Of a stretch of DNA of 5,946 nucleotides, positions 1 through 5,871 are shown piece by piece; within the stretch, counting starts at the first letter, position 1; each line of letters begins with the position of its first letter. Source of the DNA: SFTH01 sp963643985 (GTDB lineage Bacteria; Bacillota; Clostridia; Christensenellales; Aristaeellaceae); the NCBI GenBank assembly GCA_963643985.1, contig CAVINP010000114.1, positions 1 through 5,946 of the forward strand, written 5' to 3'. The position numbers and the translations under genes were made by a program. The notes under the pieces were generated by a model. That model saw only the letters and a list, made by a program, of their open reading frames with translations. It was not told the DNA's origin and searched no databases.

Positions 1-1
1 G

Positions 2-361
2 ATTGAGGGTAAAAAAGGCTTCTATTATGTAGCCAAGGGCGATGTCTCCAAGAGCAACGCATCAAGCACAATTTCAACTATCACGACCGAGATGATGACC
101 TACGCCTTTGCCTATGGTCTTGGCTTCGATCAGTACAATCAGAGCAGCGTTGGTCTGCGGGCAGACAGCAACGGTGACGGCGTGGTCACGCTTGCCGAGT
201 GCTTCGCCTACACCGAATCTCTGGGCGAATCCAAGGCCAAGGAAACCAAGAAAAAGGTTGACAATGGCTCCTGGGGCGGCAAGTGCTACGGTGATCTGAC
301 TAACATCACCTATTCCATTCCGAACAGCATGAAGTCTCTGGTGATCGCAGGCCGCGAATAA
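2..361 (+). CDS. C-terminal fragment of an EF-hand-containing, possibly caspase/legumain-like protein (5' end outside window)
   Basis: The reading frame is open from the left edge to a TAA at 359-361, giving 119 residues of C-terminus; the true start lies outside the window. Bases 164-199 encode a canonical EF-hand-type loop, DSNGDGVVTLAE, with acidic or polar ligands at loop positions 1, 3, 5 and 9 and Glu at 12, so calcium binding is likely. The preceding stretch (TEMMTYAFAYGLGFDQ) and the ending (SLVIAGRE) resemble, from memory, the end of clan CD caspase/C13-like peptidase domains in gut Clostridia, where a 'GlG...aDtNgDG..tL.Ea..Y' segment follows the catalytic core. No catalytic His/Cys is visible, so that family call is inference. 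A dockerin-like or other calcium-binding surface protein is an alternative. A terminator begins 17 bases after the stop, so this is the last gene of its transcript. Confidence 0.75.
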   Translation: MEGKKGFYYVAKGDVSKSNASSTISTITTEMMTYAFAYGLGFDQYNQSSVGLRADSNGDGVVTLAECFAYTESLGESKAKETKKKVDNGSWGGKCYGDLTNITYSIPNSMKSLVIAGRE

Positions 362-378
362 CAGAATCGCCCAACCCC

Positions 379-426
379 GACAAGCCGTCTCGCAGTGAGG
401 CGGCTTGTCCATGTTTACGCTTCTTC
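379..426 (+). terminator. Rho-independent terminator of the left-edge gene
   Basis: A 13-bp stem, GACAAGCCGTCTC (379-391) pairing with GAGGCGGCTTGTC (397-409), contains one T-G wobble and a 5-base loop GCAGT. A moderately T-rich tail (to about 426) follows on the plus strand. The opposite strand lacks a T tract, so it is assigned to the left-edge gene. Confidence 0.75.
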
Positions 427-495
427 AGGCGGGTGGGTGGACGAGAAGGTTTATCACGGAAAGATGGGGGAAAGTAGTTTCGTTCCTCTTCGGTG

Positions 496-516
496 CCGGT
501 TACCGGTGACCGGTTG
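496..516. repeat. Short tandem heptamer CCGGTTA/CCGGTGA/CCGGTTG
   Basis: Three consecutive 7-base units (496-502, 503-509, 510-516) share CCGGT and differ at one or two positions. Because CCGGT and ACCGG are complementary, the block is also self-complementary and can fold on itself. It lies between two converging terminators. No function can be assigned. Confidence 0.5.
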
Positions 517-533
517 AATAGTACACAACACAT

Positions 534-567
534 GAAAAGCCCGCGACCGTCTTTGATCGCGGGCTTT
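534..567 (-). terminator. Rho-independent terminator of the brnQ-type gene
   Basis: An 11-bp perfect stem, AAAGCCCGCGA (536-546) with TCGCGGGCTTT (557-567), encloses a 10-base loop. Read on the minus strand the stem runs out into TTTTC, and it starts 14 bases beyond the stop codon of the transporter gene. The AAA/TTT flanks on both sides make some activity in the plus direction possible too. Confidence 0.85.
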
Positions 568-580
568 GTAACGTAGTTGT

Positions 581-1945
581 TTATGCGGCGGCGCGTCTGC
601 CTTTACCTTTGGTGGTGTAGATGATCAGGCCGATGATCAGGCCCAGCAGCGCGGGGCAGACCCAACCGAGACCGATATCCGAGAAGGGAAGCACGCTCCG
701 CACGGTGCTTACGACGCCGTCCATGTGCAGCGCAGCCGTGACGTTTGCGGGCAACGCGTTAAAGAAGTCTATGATGGCGGCAATGAGCGTCAGACCCGTC
801 ACCCATGCATAGATCGTGCGGCTGTGGTTGAAGAGATTGCCGAAGAGTGCCAGCAGAATCAGCGTGATTGCCAGCGGATAGAGCAGGTAGAGCACGGGCA
901 GAGAGTAGGAGATGATCGCAGTCAGACCCTGATTGGCAATCAGCAGCGACACGATGCAGAATATGACTGCCCACACACGATAGCTCGGGCCCTTCTTGAA
1001 CATTTTCTCAAAGGCCTCGGAACAGCTCGTGATCAGGCCGATCGCCGTCTTGAGGCAGGCAAAGGTCACGATGGCCGCCATGACGATGTCGCCGGCAGTG
1101 CCGAAATAGTGCTTGGCAATGATCGCGAGCACCTCGCCGCCGTTGTCACAGACCTCATAGAGCGCACGGCTCTGCGTGCCGACCACGGTAACGGCCAGAT
1201 AAATCAGGCCCATCAGCAGGCAACTGAATATACCTGCACCGGCCGTGTTGCGTGCAATCGCATTCGGCTCGGATACACCCAGACGCTTGATGACATCGAC
1301 AACGACGATGCCGAAGGCGAGCGCTGCCAGCGCATCCATCGTGCCGTAACCCTCGATGAAACCGGTGAAGAAGGAACCGGTGACATAGTTGCCGCTCGGA
1401 TCGATGCTCCGGATGGAACCCATCGGATCAATCAGCGCACGCACGACCAACACACCCAGCAGAACCAGGAAGATGGGGTTGAGGATGCGGCCGATCCATG
1501 TCATGATGCCGTTCGGGAAGAGCGAGAACACAAGCACCAGTGCAAAGAATACGAGCGTGAAGATGAGCAGTGCCGTAGAGGAGGATGCGCCTTCGCTCAG
1601 CAGCGGCTCAATGCCGATGGTGAAGGGGACGGTCGCGCAACGCGGAATGGCGAAGAACGGCCCGATGCTCAGATAAAGCGCACAGGTGAAGAAATAGCTG
1701 TAGCCACGTCCGACCTTGCCGCTCAGGGACTGGAGACCGTCGCTCTGGCTGATGCCCAGAGCCGCCACACCCAGCAGCGGCATGCCGACCGCGGTGACGC
1801 AGAAGCCTATGATGGCTATCCAAACGTTGCGTCCGGCCAACTGGCCCATCAGGGCGGGGAAGATCAGGTTGCCTGCACCGAAGAACATGCCAAAGAGCAT
1901 GCTGGTCACGGATATGGTTTCCCTGAAGCTTAGGTTCTTTTTCAT
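581..1945 (-). CDS. brnQ: Branched-chain amino acid transporter, BrnQ/LIVCS family
   Basis: Encodes 454 residues, the usual length for the LIVCS family of sodium- or proton-coupled importers of leucine, isoleucine and valine in the cytoplasmic membrane. Family signatures seen are FFGAGNLIFP (residues 21-30), GMPLLGVAALG (54-64), YLSIGPFFAIPRCATVPF (91-108) and GFIEGYGTMDALAALAFGIVV (195-215). The rest is a succession of about twelve hydrophobic helices, ending in a short basic tail (KGKGRRAAA). The ATG at 1945 is preceded by AAGGA (1956-1960) at 10-base spacing, and the protein begins at the expected place for the family (MKKNLSFRETISVTSMLFGM). It is monocistronic: its own consensus promoter lies about 45 bases upstream and a terminator follows the stop. 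The predicted leader is only about 40 bases, too short for a T-box. The exact substrate preference among branched-chain amino acids cannot be read from the sequence. Confidence 0.95.
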   Translation of the reverse strand: MKKNLSFRETISVTSMLFGMFFGAGNLIFPALMGQLAGRNVWIAIIGFCVTAVGMPLLGVAALGISQSDGLQSLSGKVGRGYSYFFTCALYLSIGPFFAIPRCATVPFTIGIEPLLSEGASSSTALLIFTLVFFALVLVFSLFPNGIMTWIGRILNPIFLVLLGVLVVRALIDPMGSIRSIDPSGNYVTGSFFTGFIEGYGTMDALAALAFGIVVVDVIKRLGVSEPNAIARNTAGAGIFSCLLMGLIYLAVTVVGTQSRALYEVCDNGGEVLAIIAKHYFGTAGDIVMAAIVTFACLKTAIGLITSCSEAFEKMFKKGPSYRVWAVIFCIVSLLIANQGLTAIISYSLPVLYLLYPLAITLILLALFGNLFNHSRTIYAWVTGLTLIAAIIDFFNALPANVTAALHMDGVVSTVRSVLPFSDIGLGWVCPALLGLIIGLIIYTTKGKGRRAAA

Positions 1946-1990
1946 GGAACTCTCATCCTTTCATGCTTTTTGAATATATACATATTATAA

Positions 1991-2019
1991 ATTATAAGCG
2001 CATTTCACTATAAAGTCAA
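1991..2019 (-). promoter_or_regulatory. Sigma-A promoter of the brnQ-type gene
   Basis: On the minus strand, TTGACT (2014-2019) and TATAAT (1991-1996) are separated by exactly 17 bases, one mismatch from the full consensus. Transcription should start near 1984, leaving a leader of about 40 bases before the ATG at 1945. A second TATAAT (1984-1989) has a 24-base spacing to the same -35 and is less likely. Confidence 0.85.
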
Positions 2020-2344
2020 TATCGGATCGAACTCAGCAGACAATTTGTTAATACTTTGTATAAACAGTAAATTTTAAGCCGTTATAATTACCTCGTTTAT
2101 GATTACAATCCTGCATGTATCACATGAACAGACATGATGTGTACGCCTGTGAACGGACGCAAACCCCGAAAAATTCGCCCACATGGAGATGGCCGGGCCG
2201 ACACAACGGTCGTGTTAATTTTCAGCAAGCCGACTTTCACCGAAAAATTTTCTGTTTGAATCGGATTCACGACGATATATTCAATATAAAACAACGGACG
2301 GCTGTAAGAACGATATAATTGCATAATACCGTCCGGTTCAATTC
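2020..2344. other. AT-rich intergenic region with no convincing gene
   Basis: This stretch of about 325 bases separates the brnQ promoter from the lipoprotein terminator. Open frames of 67 codons (plus, from 2115) and 73 codons (minus, from 2324) exist but have no ribosome binding site and no recognisable motif. A 7-bp inverted repeat, CGGACGG (2295-2301) with CCGTCCG (2329-2335), encloses 27 bases. A TATAAT lies at 2083-2088 (plus) without a good -35. No riboswitch, tRNA or T-box was recognised. An unannotated small RNA cannot be excluded. Confidence 0.5.
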
Positions 2345-2381
2345 AAAAAAATGACCGCCTTCCGCAATGGGGAAGACGGTC
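2345..2381 (-). terminator. Rho-independent terminator of the murC-lipoprotein operon
   Basis: On the minus strand, GACCGTCTTCC pairs with GGAAGGCGGTC (2371-2381 with 2353-2363) as an 11-bp stem with one U-G wobble and a 7-base loop. It is followed directly by A and seven Ts (complement of the A run at 2345-2351). It begins about 20 bases after the lipoprotein stop codon and is a textbook intrinsic terminator. Confidence 0.9.
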
Positions 2382-2401
2382 GGCTTTGTTTCCCGGAAGC
2401 T

Positions 2402-3238
2402 TCAACTCTCGGGTTCTTCTTCGGCCTTCACGGAATCACGCATATGCTGCATGACGGGTGTAAAGGCCTCATAGTCTTCATAGGCACACTGGAAGTGAAA
2501 GCAGAACATGTATCGGCCGAAATACGTCATGATGACGTAGCCTTCAATCTCCTGATCGCCGTCGTAGGCGAGGTAGGTGGTGGACAGGGCCTTGTTGTCC
2601 ATGAACCTGGTTTCGCTGTTCAGTTCCGTATCAATCTTAAACGTCTTTTCGTCATACTGGCTGCTTACCGTTTTGCAGAAGGAGGAGAGTTCCTCCTTGA
2701 ACTCCGTCTCGCCGCTGCACTTGTGCGCCAGTTTCTTCATGGTGACCGCGACACGGGCGGGGTAGACCGTTCCGTTCTCAATCGGCTGGACATAGCAGAC
2801 GGTGGATCGCCCGGGGATGTTCGTCCAATTGCTGGGGTAGTCGAACATGAAGTTCAGCCCCGTTCCCGAAACGGTCAAGTAGCTTGAGACCGATGTGTTC
2901 GGCTGAGCCGTTGCATCCGCAAAGATCTGTGCCGCGGACACCGCCCGGGTTTCGGTTGCAATCGTCTCGTCCGCGGCGACATCCCGGGCATCCGTCCCGT
3001 CCGACACGGACGAAGTGTCCGCGAAGTCGTTCTGGGAGGCGTCCCATTCGGTGGAGTCGATTTCCTGCGGGGGATTGGCCTCTTCCATGGCGCTGACCAG
3101 ACCGCCGTCTCCCGCCGCTTCCGTCGGCTGCGGCGTCTCGCTTTCGGATTCGAGCGAGGCCGTCTTTCGGTCGCAGGCGCAGAGCGAAAGCAGTATCAGA
3201 CAGATCGCCAGTGCGATGCATATGATTTTCTTCAACAT
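2402..3238 (-). CDS. Predicted surface lipoprotein with acidic linker and possible PsbP-like domain
   Basis: A 278-residue protein with a lipoprotein signal peptide: KK at 3-4, a hydrophobic core (5-19) and a lipobox LCAC with the modified cysteine at 22. It should therefore be anchored to the outer face of the membrane. Residues 23-112 are low-complexity and rich in Ser, Thr, Glu, Asp and Ala, a likely disordered spacer. Residues 115-270 look globular; the pattern 'NFMFDYPSNW' followed by paired beta-type segments and a closing amphipathic helix (YEDYEAFTPVMQHMRDSV) recalls PsbP-like/DUF1795-type lipoprotein domains. This is inference by pattern, not a firm match. The C-terminus is acidic (EEEPES). 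The ATG at 3238 follows AGGAAGG at 6-base spacing; only 17 bases separate it from the murC stop, so it is almost certainly translated from the murC transcript. Its function is unknown; an envelope role is suggested by location and operon partner. Confidence 0.88.
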   Translation of the reverse strand: MLKKIICIALAICLILLSLCACDRKTASLESESETPQPTEAAGDGGLVSAMEEANPPQEIDSTEWDASQNDFADTSSVSDGTDARDVAADETIATETRAVSAAQIFADATAQPNTSVSSYLTVSGTGLNFMFDYPSNWTNIPGRSTVCYVQPIENGTVYPARVAVTMKKLAHKCSGETEFKEELSSFCKTVSSQYDEKTFKIDTELNSETRFMDNKALSTTYLAYDGDQEIEGYVIMTYFGRYMFCFHFQCAYEDYEAFTPVMQHMRDSVKAEEEPES

Positions 3239-3255
3239 TGTATACCTTCCTGAGT

Positions 3256-4650
3256 TCAGTGTCGTGTGTCGCCGTTTCCGGCAATCTGTTCATTGAGCAG
3301 GTCGATATCGCCGCAGCCGTGGCTGATCATCAGATCACCCGCCTGCCAATGTGCACGCAGATAGGCTTCCGCATCGTCAAAGCTCGGTGTAAGCACTGCA
3401 TCCACGCCGTGGCTGCGCAGCGGTTCAATCAGCATTTCTGCGGAAATATCGCCCGGGTCGACCTCACGGGCCGCGCAGATATCCGTCACCAGCACGTGAT
3501 CGGCGCGGTCAAAAATCTCCAGAAACTGGTTAAACAGCGTCTTGGTGCGGGAGTAGGTGTGCGGCTGAAATACACTCCAGAGAGCCTTATGGGGCTGCAG
3601 GCTGGCAATTTCCAGCGCATTCTGGATCTCTGCCGGGTTATGACCGTAGTCCGTGTAGCACCTGACACCGTCGGTAACGCTCGTCAGTTCGAAACGGCGA
3701 TGCGCACCCACAAAGCGGTCGAGCGCCTCCGCAACCTTTTTCAGATCAAGCCCGCGGATATGGCACACGCCGACCACGGCCAGACTGTCCAGCATGTTGC
3801 ACTTGCATGCCACACCGACATGAAAGTGCCCCAGCACTTCGCCATGCAGTATAGCATCGTAGCTCGCACGGCCGTTTTCATCGTATTGCATGTTCACTGC
3901 ACGCAGATCGCAATCTTCACCCAGACCGTAGGTCATGTGGTTGCAGGAAACGCCCTCACATACGCGGCGGGCACGGGGATCATCGCCCCAAGCCACACAC
4001 CAGCCGTCTGCGGGCAGCAGTTCTGTGAACTTGCGGAAGGCGGATTCGATGTGGTCGATGTCGCGGAAGTAGTCAAGATGGTCCTCATCAATATTGGTGA
4101 TGACGGCTACAGTTGGCTTGAAATGCAGAAAACTTTCGCGGAACTCGCAGGATTCGCAGATGAAATCATCATCCTTGCCGCGATGCGTGCTGCCGCCGAT
4201 GAAGTCCAGCTCGCCGCCTATGTGAATGGTCGGGTCAACGCCCGCATTAATGAAGCACTGCGCCAGCATGGATGTGGTGGTCGTCTTGCCGTGTGTGCCG
4301 CTCACGCCCACGGCAAAGCGGCTGCCCGACATCAGTTGGCCGATCAGATCGCAGCGCTCAATCTGCGGGATACCGAGTTTTGCGGCCTCGGCGCGTTCCG
4401 GATTCTCCGGAGAGATGGCTGCGGAGTACACGATCACGTCTGCACCGTGCACATTTATGGGATCGTGACCGACGGCCACTTTGATGCCGAGCTGCTGCAG
4501 ATGTTCGACCTTGTGGGAGAGCGTCTTGTCCGAACCGGTGACGATATAGCCCTCGGAATGCAGAAGCCCTGCCAGGCCGGACATGGAACTGCCGCCGATG
4601 CCGATGAAATGTACGCGCTTGCCTTTATATCTGAAAATGTTTTCAACCAT
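3256..4650 (-). CDS. murC: UDP-N-acetylmuramate--L-alanine ligase MurC
   Basis: ATP-dependent cytoplasmic ligase that joins L-Ala to UDP-MurNAc, the first amino acid step of peptidoglycan stem synthesis. Numbered from the start chosen here (464 residues), the protein shows the N-terminal Rossmann loop HFIGIGGSSMSGLAG (14-28), the ATP P-loop GTHGKTTTTS (118-127), NIDEDHLDYF (186-195), DYGHNPAEI (334-342) and FQPHTYSRTKTLF (361-373), in the Mur-ligase order of UDP-binding, ATPase and C-terminal domains. Length is normal. The family usually has HHP where this protein has HNP. An upstream in-frame ATG at 4656 would add two residues, but AAGAGG (4659-4664) is only 2 bases from it and an ideal 8 bases from 4650, so 4650 is preferred. 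The protein has 14 cysteines, consistent with an anaerobe. It is the first gene of an operon with the downstream lipoprotein and is divergent from purR. Confidence 0.96.
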   Translation of the reverse strand: MVENIFRYKGKRVHFIGIGGSSMSGLAGLLHSEGYIVTGSDKTLSHKVEHLQQLGIKVAVGHDPINVHGADVIVYSAAISPENPERAEAAKLGIPQIERCDLIGQLMSGSRFAVGVSGTHGKTTTTSMLAQCFINAGVDPTIHIGGELDFIGGSTHRGKDDDFICESCEFRESFLHFKPTVAVITNIDEDHLDYFRDIDHIESAFRKFTELLPADGWCVAWGDDPRARRVCEGVSCNHMTYGLGEDCDLRAVNMQYDENGRASYDAILHGEVLGHFHVGVACKCNMLDSLAVVGVCHIRGLDLKKVAEALDRFVGAHRRFELTSVTDGVRCYTDYGHNPAEIQNALEIASLQPHKALWSVFQPHTYSRTKTLFNQFLEIFDRADHVLVTDICAAREVDPGDISAEMLIEPLRSHGVDAVLTPSFDDAEAYLRAHWQAGDLMISHGCGDIDLLNEQIAGNGDTRH

Positions 4651-4658
4651 ATCCATAA

Positions 4659-4664
4659 CCTCTT
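4659..4664 (-). promoter_or_regulatory. Ribosome binding site that decides the murC start
   Basis: AAGAGG on the minus strand. Spacing is 8 bases to the ATG at 4650 and only 2 bases to the ATG at 4656, favouring the shorter protein beginning MVENIFRYKG. Confidence 0.65.
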
Positions 4665-4683
4665 AATATATGTATACACTGCT

Positions 4684-4712
4684 ATTATAATTGAAAAAGC
4701 GGAATTCTTCAA
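4684..4712 (-). promoter_or_regulatory. Sigma-A promoter of the murC operon
   Basis: On the minus strand TTGAAG (4707-4712) and TATAAT (4684-4689) are 17 bases apart. Transcription should start near 4677, giving a leader of about 27 bases. A PurBox-like site (4715-4727) lies two bases upstream of the -35 element. Confidence 0.8.
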
Positions 4713-4714
4713 GC

Positions 4715-4727
4715 CAAACCGAATTAA
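4715..4727 (+). promoter_or_regulatory. PurBox-like site 1
   Basis: CAAACCGAATTAA matches 10 of 13 positions of the PurR operator consensus AWWWCCGAACWWT (consensus recalled from Bacillus/Lactococcus work). It is the weakest of the three sites here and is inverted relative to site 2, with 19 bases between them, close to the paired arrangement of Bacillus PurR operators. It sits next to the murC -35. Confidence 0.45.
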
Positions 4728-4746
4728 TCAACCTAAAACTGCGTTA

Positions 4747-4759
4747 AAAATTCGGATTT
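4747..4759 (-). promoter_or_regulatory. PurBox-like site 2
   Basis: The plus strand reads AAAATTCGGATTT plus one T within the run 4747-4760. The minus strand of 4747-4759 is AAATCCGAATTTT, matching AWWWCCGAACWWT at 12 of 13 positions; only the C after CCGAA is replaced by T. It forms an inverted pair with site 1 and lies upstream of the predicted purR promoter. Confidence 0.6.
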
Positions 4760-4771
4760 TGACGCATTTGC

Positions 4772-4800
4772 TTTAAAAGCTAACAATTACGAATTATAAT
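4772..4800 (+). promoter_or_regulatory. Probable purR promoter
   Basis: TATAAT (4795-4800) is perfect; TTTAAA (4772-4777) at 17-base spacing is a mediocre -35. Transcription would start near 4807. A better -35 hexamer, TTGACG (4759-4764), is present but has only a poor -10 at the right distance (AACAAT, 4782-4787). A weak -35 fits a regulated promoter, but that is inference. Confidence 0.6.
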
Positions 4801-4816
4801 CTATAAGCAATACAGA

Positions 4817-4829
4817 AATATTCGGAAAT
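4817..4829 (-). promoter_or_regulatory. PurBox-like site 3, overlapping the purR leader
   Basis: The minus strand of AATATTCGGAAAT reads ATTTCCGAATATT, matching AWWWCCGAACWWT at 12 of 13 positions with the same C-to-T departure as site 2. It lies downstream of the predicted transcription start and one base before the GGAGG ribosome binding site, a position suited to a roadblock. No inverted partner is obvious. Confidence 0.5.
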
Positions 4830-4843
4830 CGGAGGCTGATTCC

Positions 4844-5665
4844 ATGGAAAAAATCAAGCGCAACGAGCGACTCGGCGCTATAACCAGAATATTGACCGAA
4901 GCGCCGAACCGCATTCACACGCTGGGCGAATTTTGCGAGATGTTCGGCTCTGCAAAATCCACGATTTCCGAGGATATAGATCTGCTTGGAAAATCCTTTG
5001 AACAGTTTGACCTGGGTGTCATCGAAACTGTGGCAGGTGCTGCAGGCGGAGTGCGCTACCGTGCGATTCCCAGCAAGGCGCGTGCCAGACGGGTGCTGAC
5101 AAACCTGGCCGAGCGTCTGCAGGAGCCGGGTCGCATGCTGCCCGGCGGCTTCCTGTATACCTCGGATGTGACGGCCGAATCCGAGACGGCTCAGGCACTG
5201 GGCGAAATTCTGGCCACGCCTTATTATGACAAATCGCCCGATTTCGTGCTTACCATGGAAACCAAAGGAATACCGATTGCACTGATGACCGCGCGTATGC
5301 TCAACGTGCCGCTGGTGATCGCCCGCCGTGACAGCCGCGCCTACGAAGGTTCGGCGGTGAAGATCAACTACATTGCGGGCGGCGGCAGCGAGCGCATAGA
5401 GACCATGGCGCTGGCACGGCGTGCCGTGAACCCCGGACAACGTGCGCTGATCGTCGACGACTTTATGAAGGGTGGCGGAACGCTGCAGGGCATGGTGGAC
5501 ATGATGCGCGAATTTCAGGCAGAGGTGGTCGGCGTGTGCGTAATGATCGCCACGGCCACGCCGGTTGAAAAGCGTGTCAAGGGCGCCCATTCGCTGCTCG
5601 TGCTCGACGGCTTTGACCGCGAGAGCGGAAACGCCCTCGTCCGTCCTGCGGAAATCTATTCCTGA
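4844..5665 (+). CDS. purR: Purine operon repressor PurR (Firmicutes type)
   Basis: A 273-residue cytoplasmic regulator, close to the 285 residues of Bacillus subtilis PurR. An N-terminal winged helix (about 4-75) contains SAKSTISEDIDLL (36-48) and ETVAGAAGGVRY (61-72), both strongly conserved in PurR. The rest is a phosphoribosyltransferase-like effector domain: LPGGFLYTSDV (99-109), METKGIPIALM (138-148), EGSAVKINYIAG (168-179) and the PRPP-binding loop ALIVDDFMKGGGT (201-213). In characterised relatives PRPP relieves DNA binding at PurBoxes of purine genes; in Lactococcus PurR is an activator instead. The ATG at 4844 is preceded by GGAGG (4831-4835) at 8-base spacing. Three PurBox-like sites upstream suggest autoregulation. 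It is divergent from murC and ends at its own terminator, so it appears monocistronic. This family is unrelated to the LacI-type PurR of enterobacteria. Confidence 0.96.
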   Translation: MEKIKRNERLGAITRILTEAPNRIHTLGEFCEMFGSAKSTISEDIDLLGKSFEQFDLGVIETVAGAAGGVRYRAIPSKARARRVLTNLAERLQEPGRMLPGGFLYTSDVTAESETAQALGEILATPYYDKSPDFVLTMETKGIPIALMTARMLNVPLVIARRDSRAYEGSAVKINYIAGGGSERIETMALARRAVNPGQRALIVDDFMKGGGTLQGMVDMMREFQAEVVGVCVMIATATPVEKRVKGAHSLLVLDGFDRESGNALVRPAEIYS

Positions 5666-5694
5666 TCGCTTGCAAAAATGTAAATATTGCTGAG

Positions 5695-5730
5695 GCACCG
5701 TATGGAAATCCTGCTTACGGTGCTTTTTTT
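5695..5730 (+). terminator. Rho-independent terminator of purR
   Basis: GCACCGTA (5695-5702) pairs perfectly with TACGGTGC (5716-5723), followed at once by seven Ts (5724-5730). It starts 30 bases after the purR stop codon. Confidence 0.9.
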
Positions 5731-5808
5731 GATGACTGTTTTAGGGATCTCCTGATTAATTCGGCGGCGAATCTGAGCGTGCCTTTTGCGCTATCCGCTT
5801 CGTACGCA

Positions 5809-5840
5809 CCCGCCGCACTGCGCCTTCGCGCAGCGGCGGG
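5809..5840. repeat. Strong GC hairpin inside the MITE-like element
   Basis: CCCGCCGC (5809-5816) and TGCGC (5819-5823) pair with GCGCA (5828-5832) and GCGGCGGG (5833-5840). This gives a 13-bp stem with a 2-base bulge and a CTTC tetraloop. Confidence 0.7.
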
Positions 5841-5846
5841 CAGCGC

Positions 5847-5871
5847 CGCGGCAATTCTCCGAATTGCTGCG
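5847..5871. repeat. Second hairpin inside the MITE-like element
   Basis: CGCGGCAATTC (5847-5857) pairs with GAATTGCTGCG (5861-5871) around a 3-base TCC loop, with one G-T wobble. It lies six bases from the first hairpin, so the element's transcript would be highly folded. Confidence 0.7.

Noticed and set aside
725..1933. A 402-codon open frame on the plus strand antisense to the transporter gene
   Set aside because: The product is a highly charged, motif-free sequence typical of the complement of a hydrophobic membrane-protein gene; BrnQ on the other strand is unambiguous.
1946..1984. Possible T-box or other riboswitch leader for the branched-chain amino acid transporter
   Set aside because: The consensus promoter at 1991-2019 leaves only about 40 leader bases, with no T-box bulge sequence or terminator/antiterminator pair before the ATG.
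2160..2250. CCGAAAAATT-type sequences resembling half PurBoxes in the gap upstream of the transporter
   Set aside because: They match the operator consensus at only about 9 of 13 positions, lack CCGAAT, and sit more than 140 bases upstream of the brnQ promoter.
2103..2324. Overlapping small open frames on both strands (minus 2103-2324, plus 2115-2318) in the AT-rich gap
   Set aside because: Neither has a ribosome binding site or recognisable motif, and they overlap each other in opposite directions.
2293..2336. Inverted repeat CGGACGG/CCGTCCG considered as an extra terminator
   Set aside because: The 27-base loop is too large for an intrinsic terminator, and a much better terminator for the same operon is at 2345-2381.
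3238..4776. A 512-codon open frame on the plus strand running antisense to the whole of murC
   Set aside because: It mirrors murC, which has every conserved motif. The frame is open because murC codon choice avoids codons whose complement is a stop. Its predicted product has no recognisable motif and its start lies inside the lipoprotein/murC junction without a good ribosome binding site.
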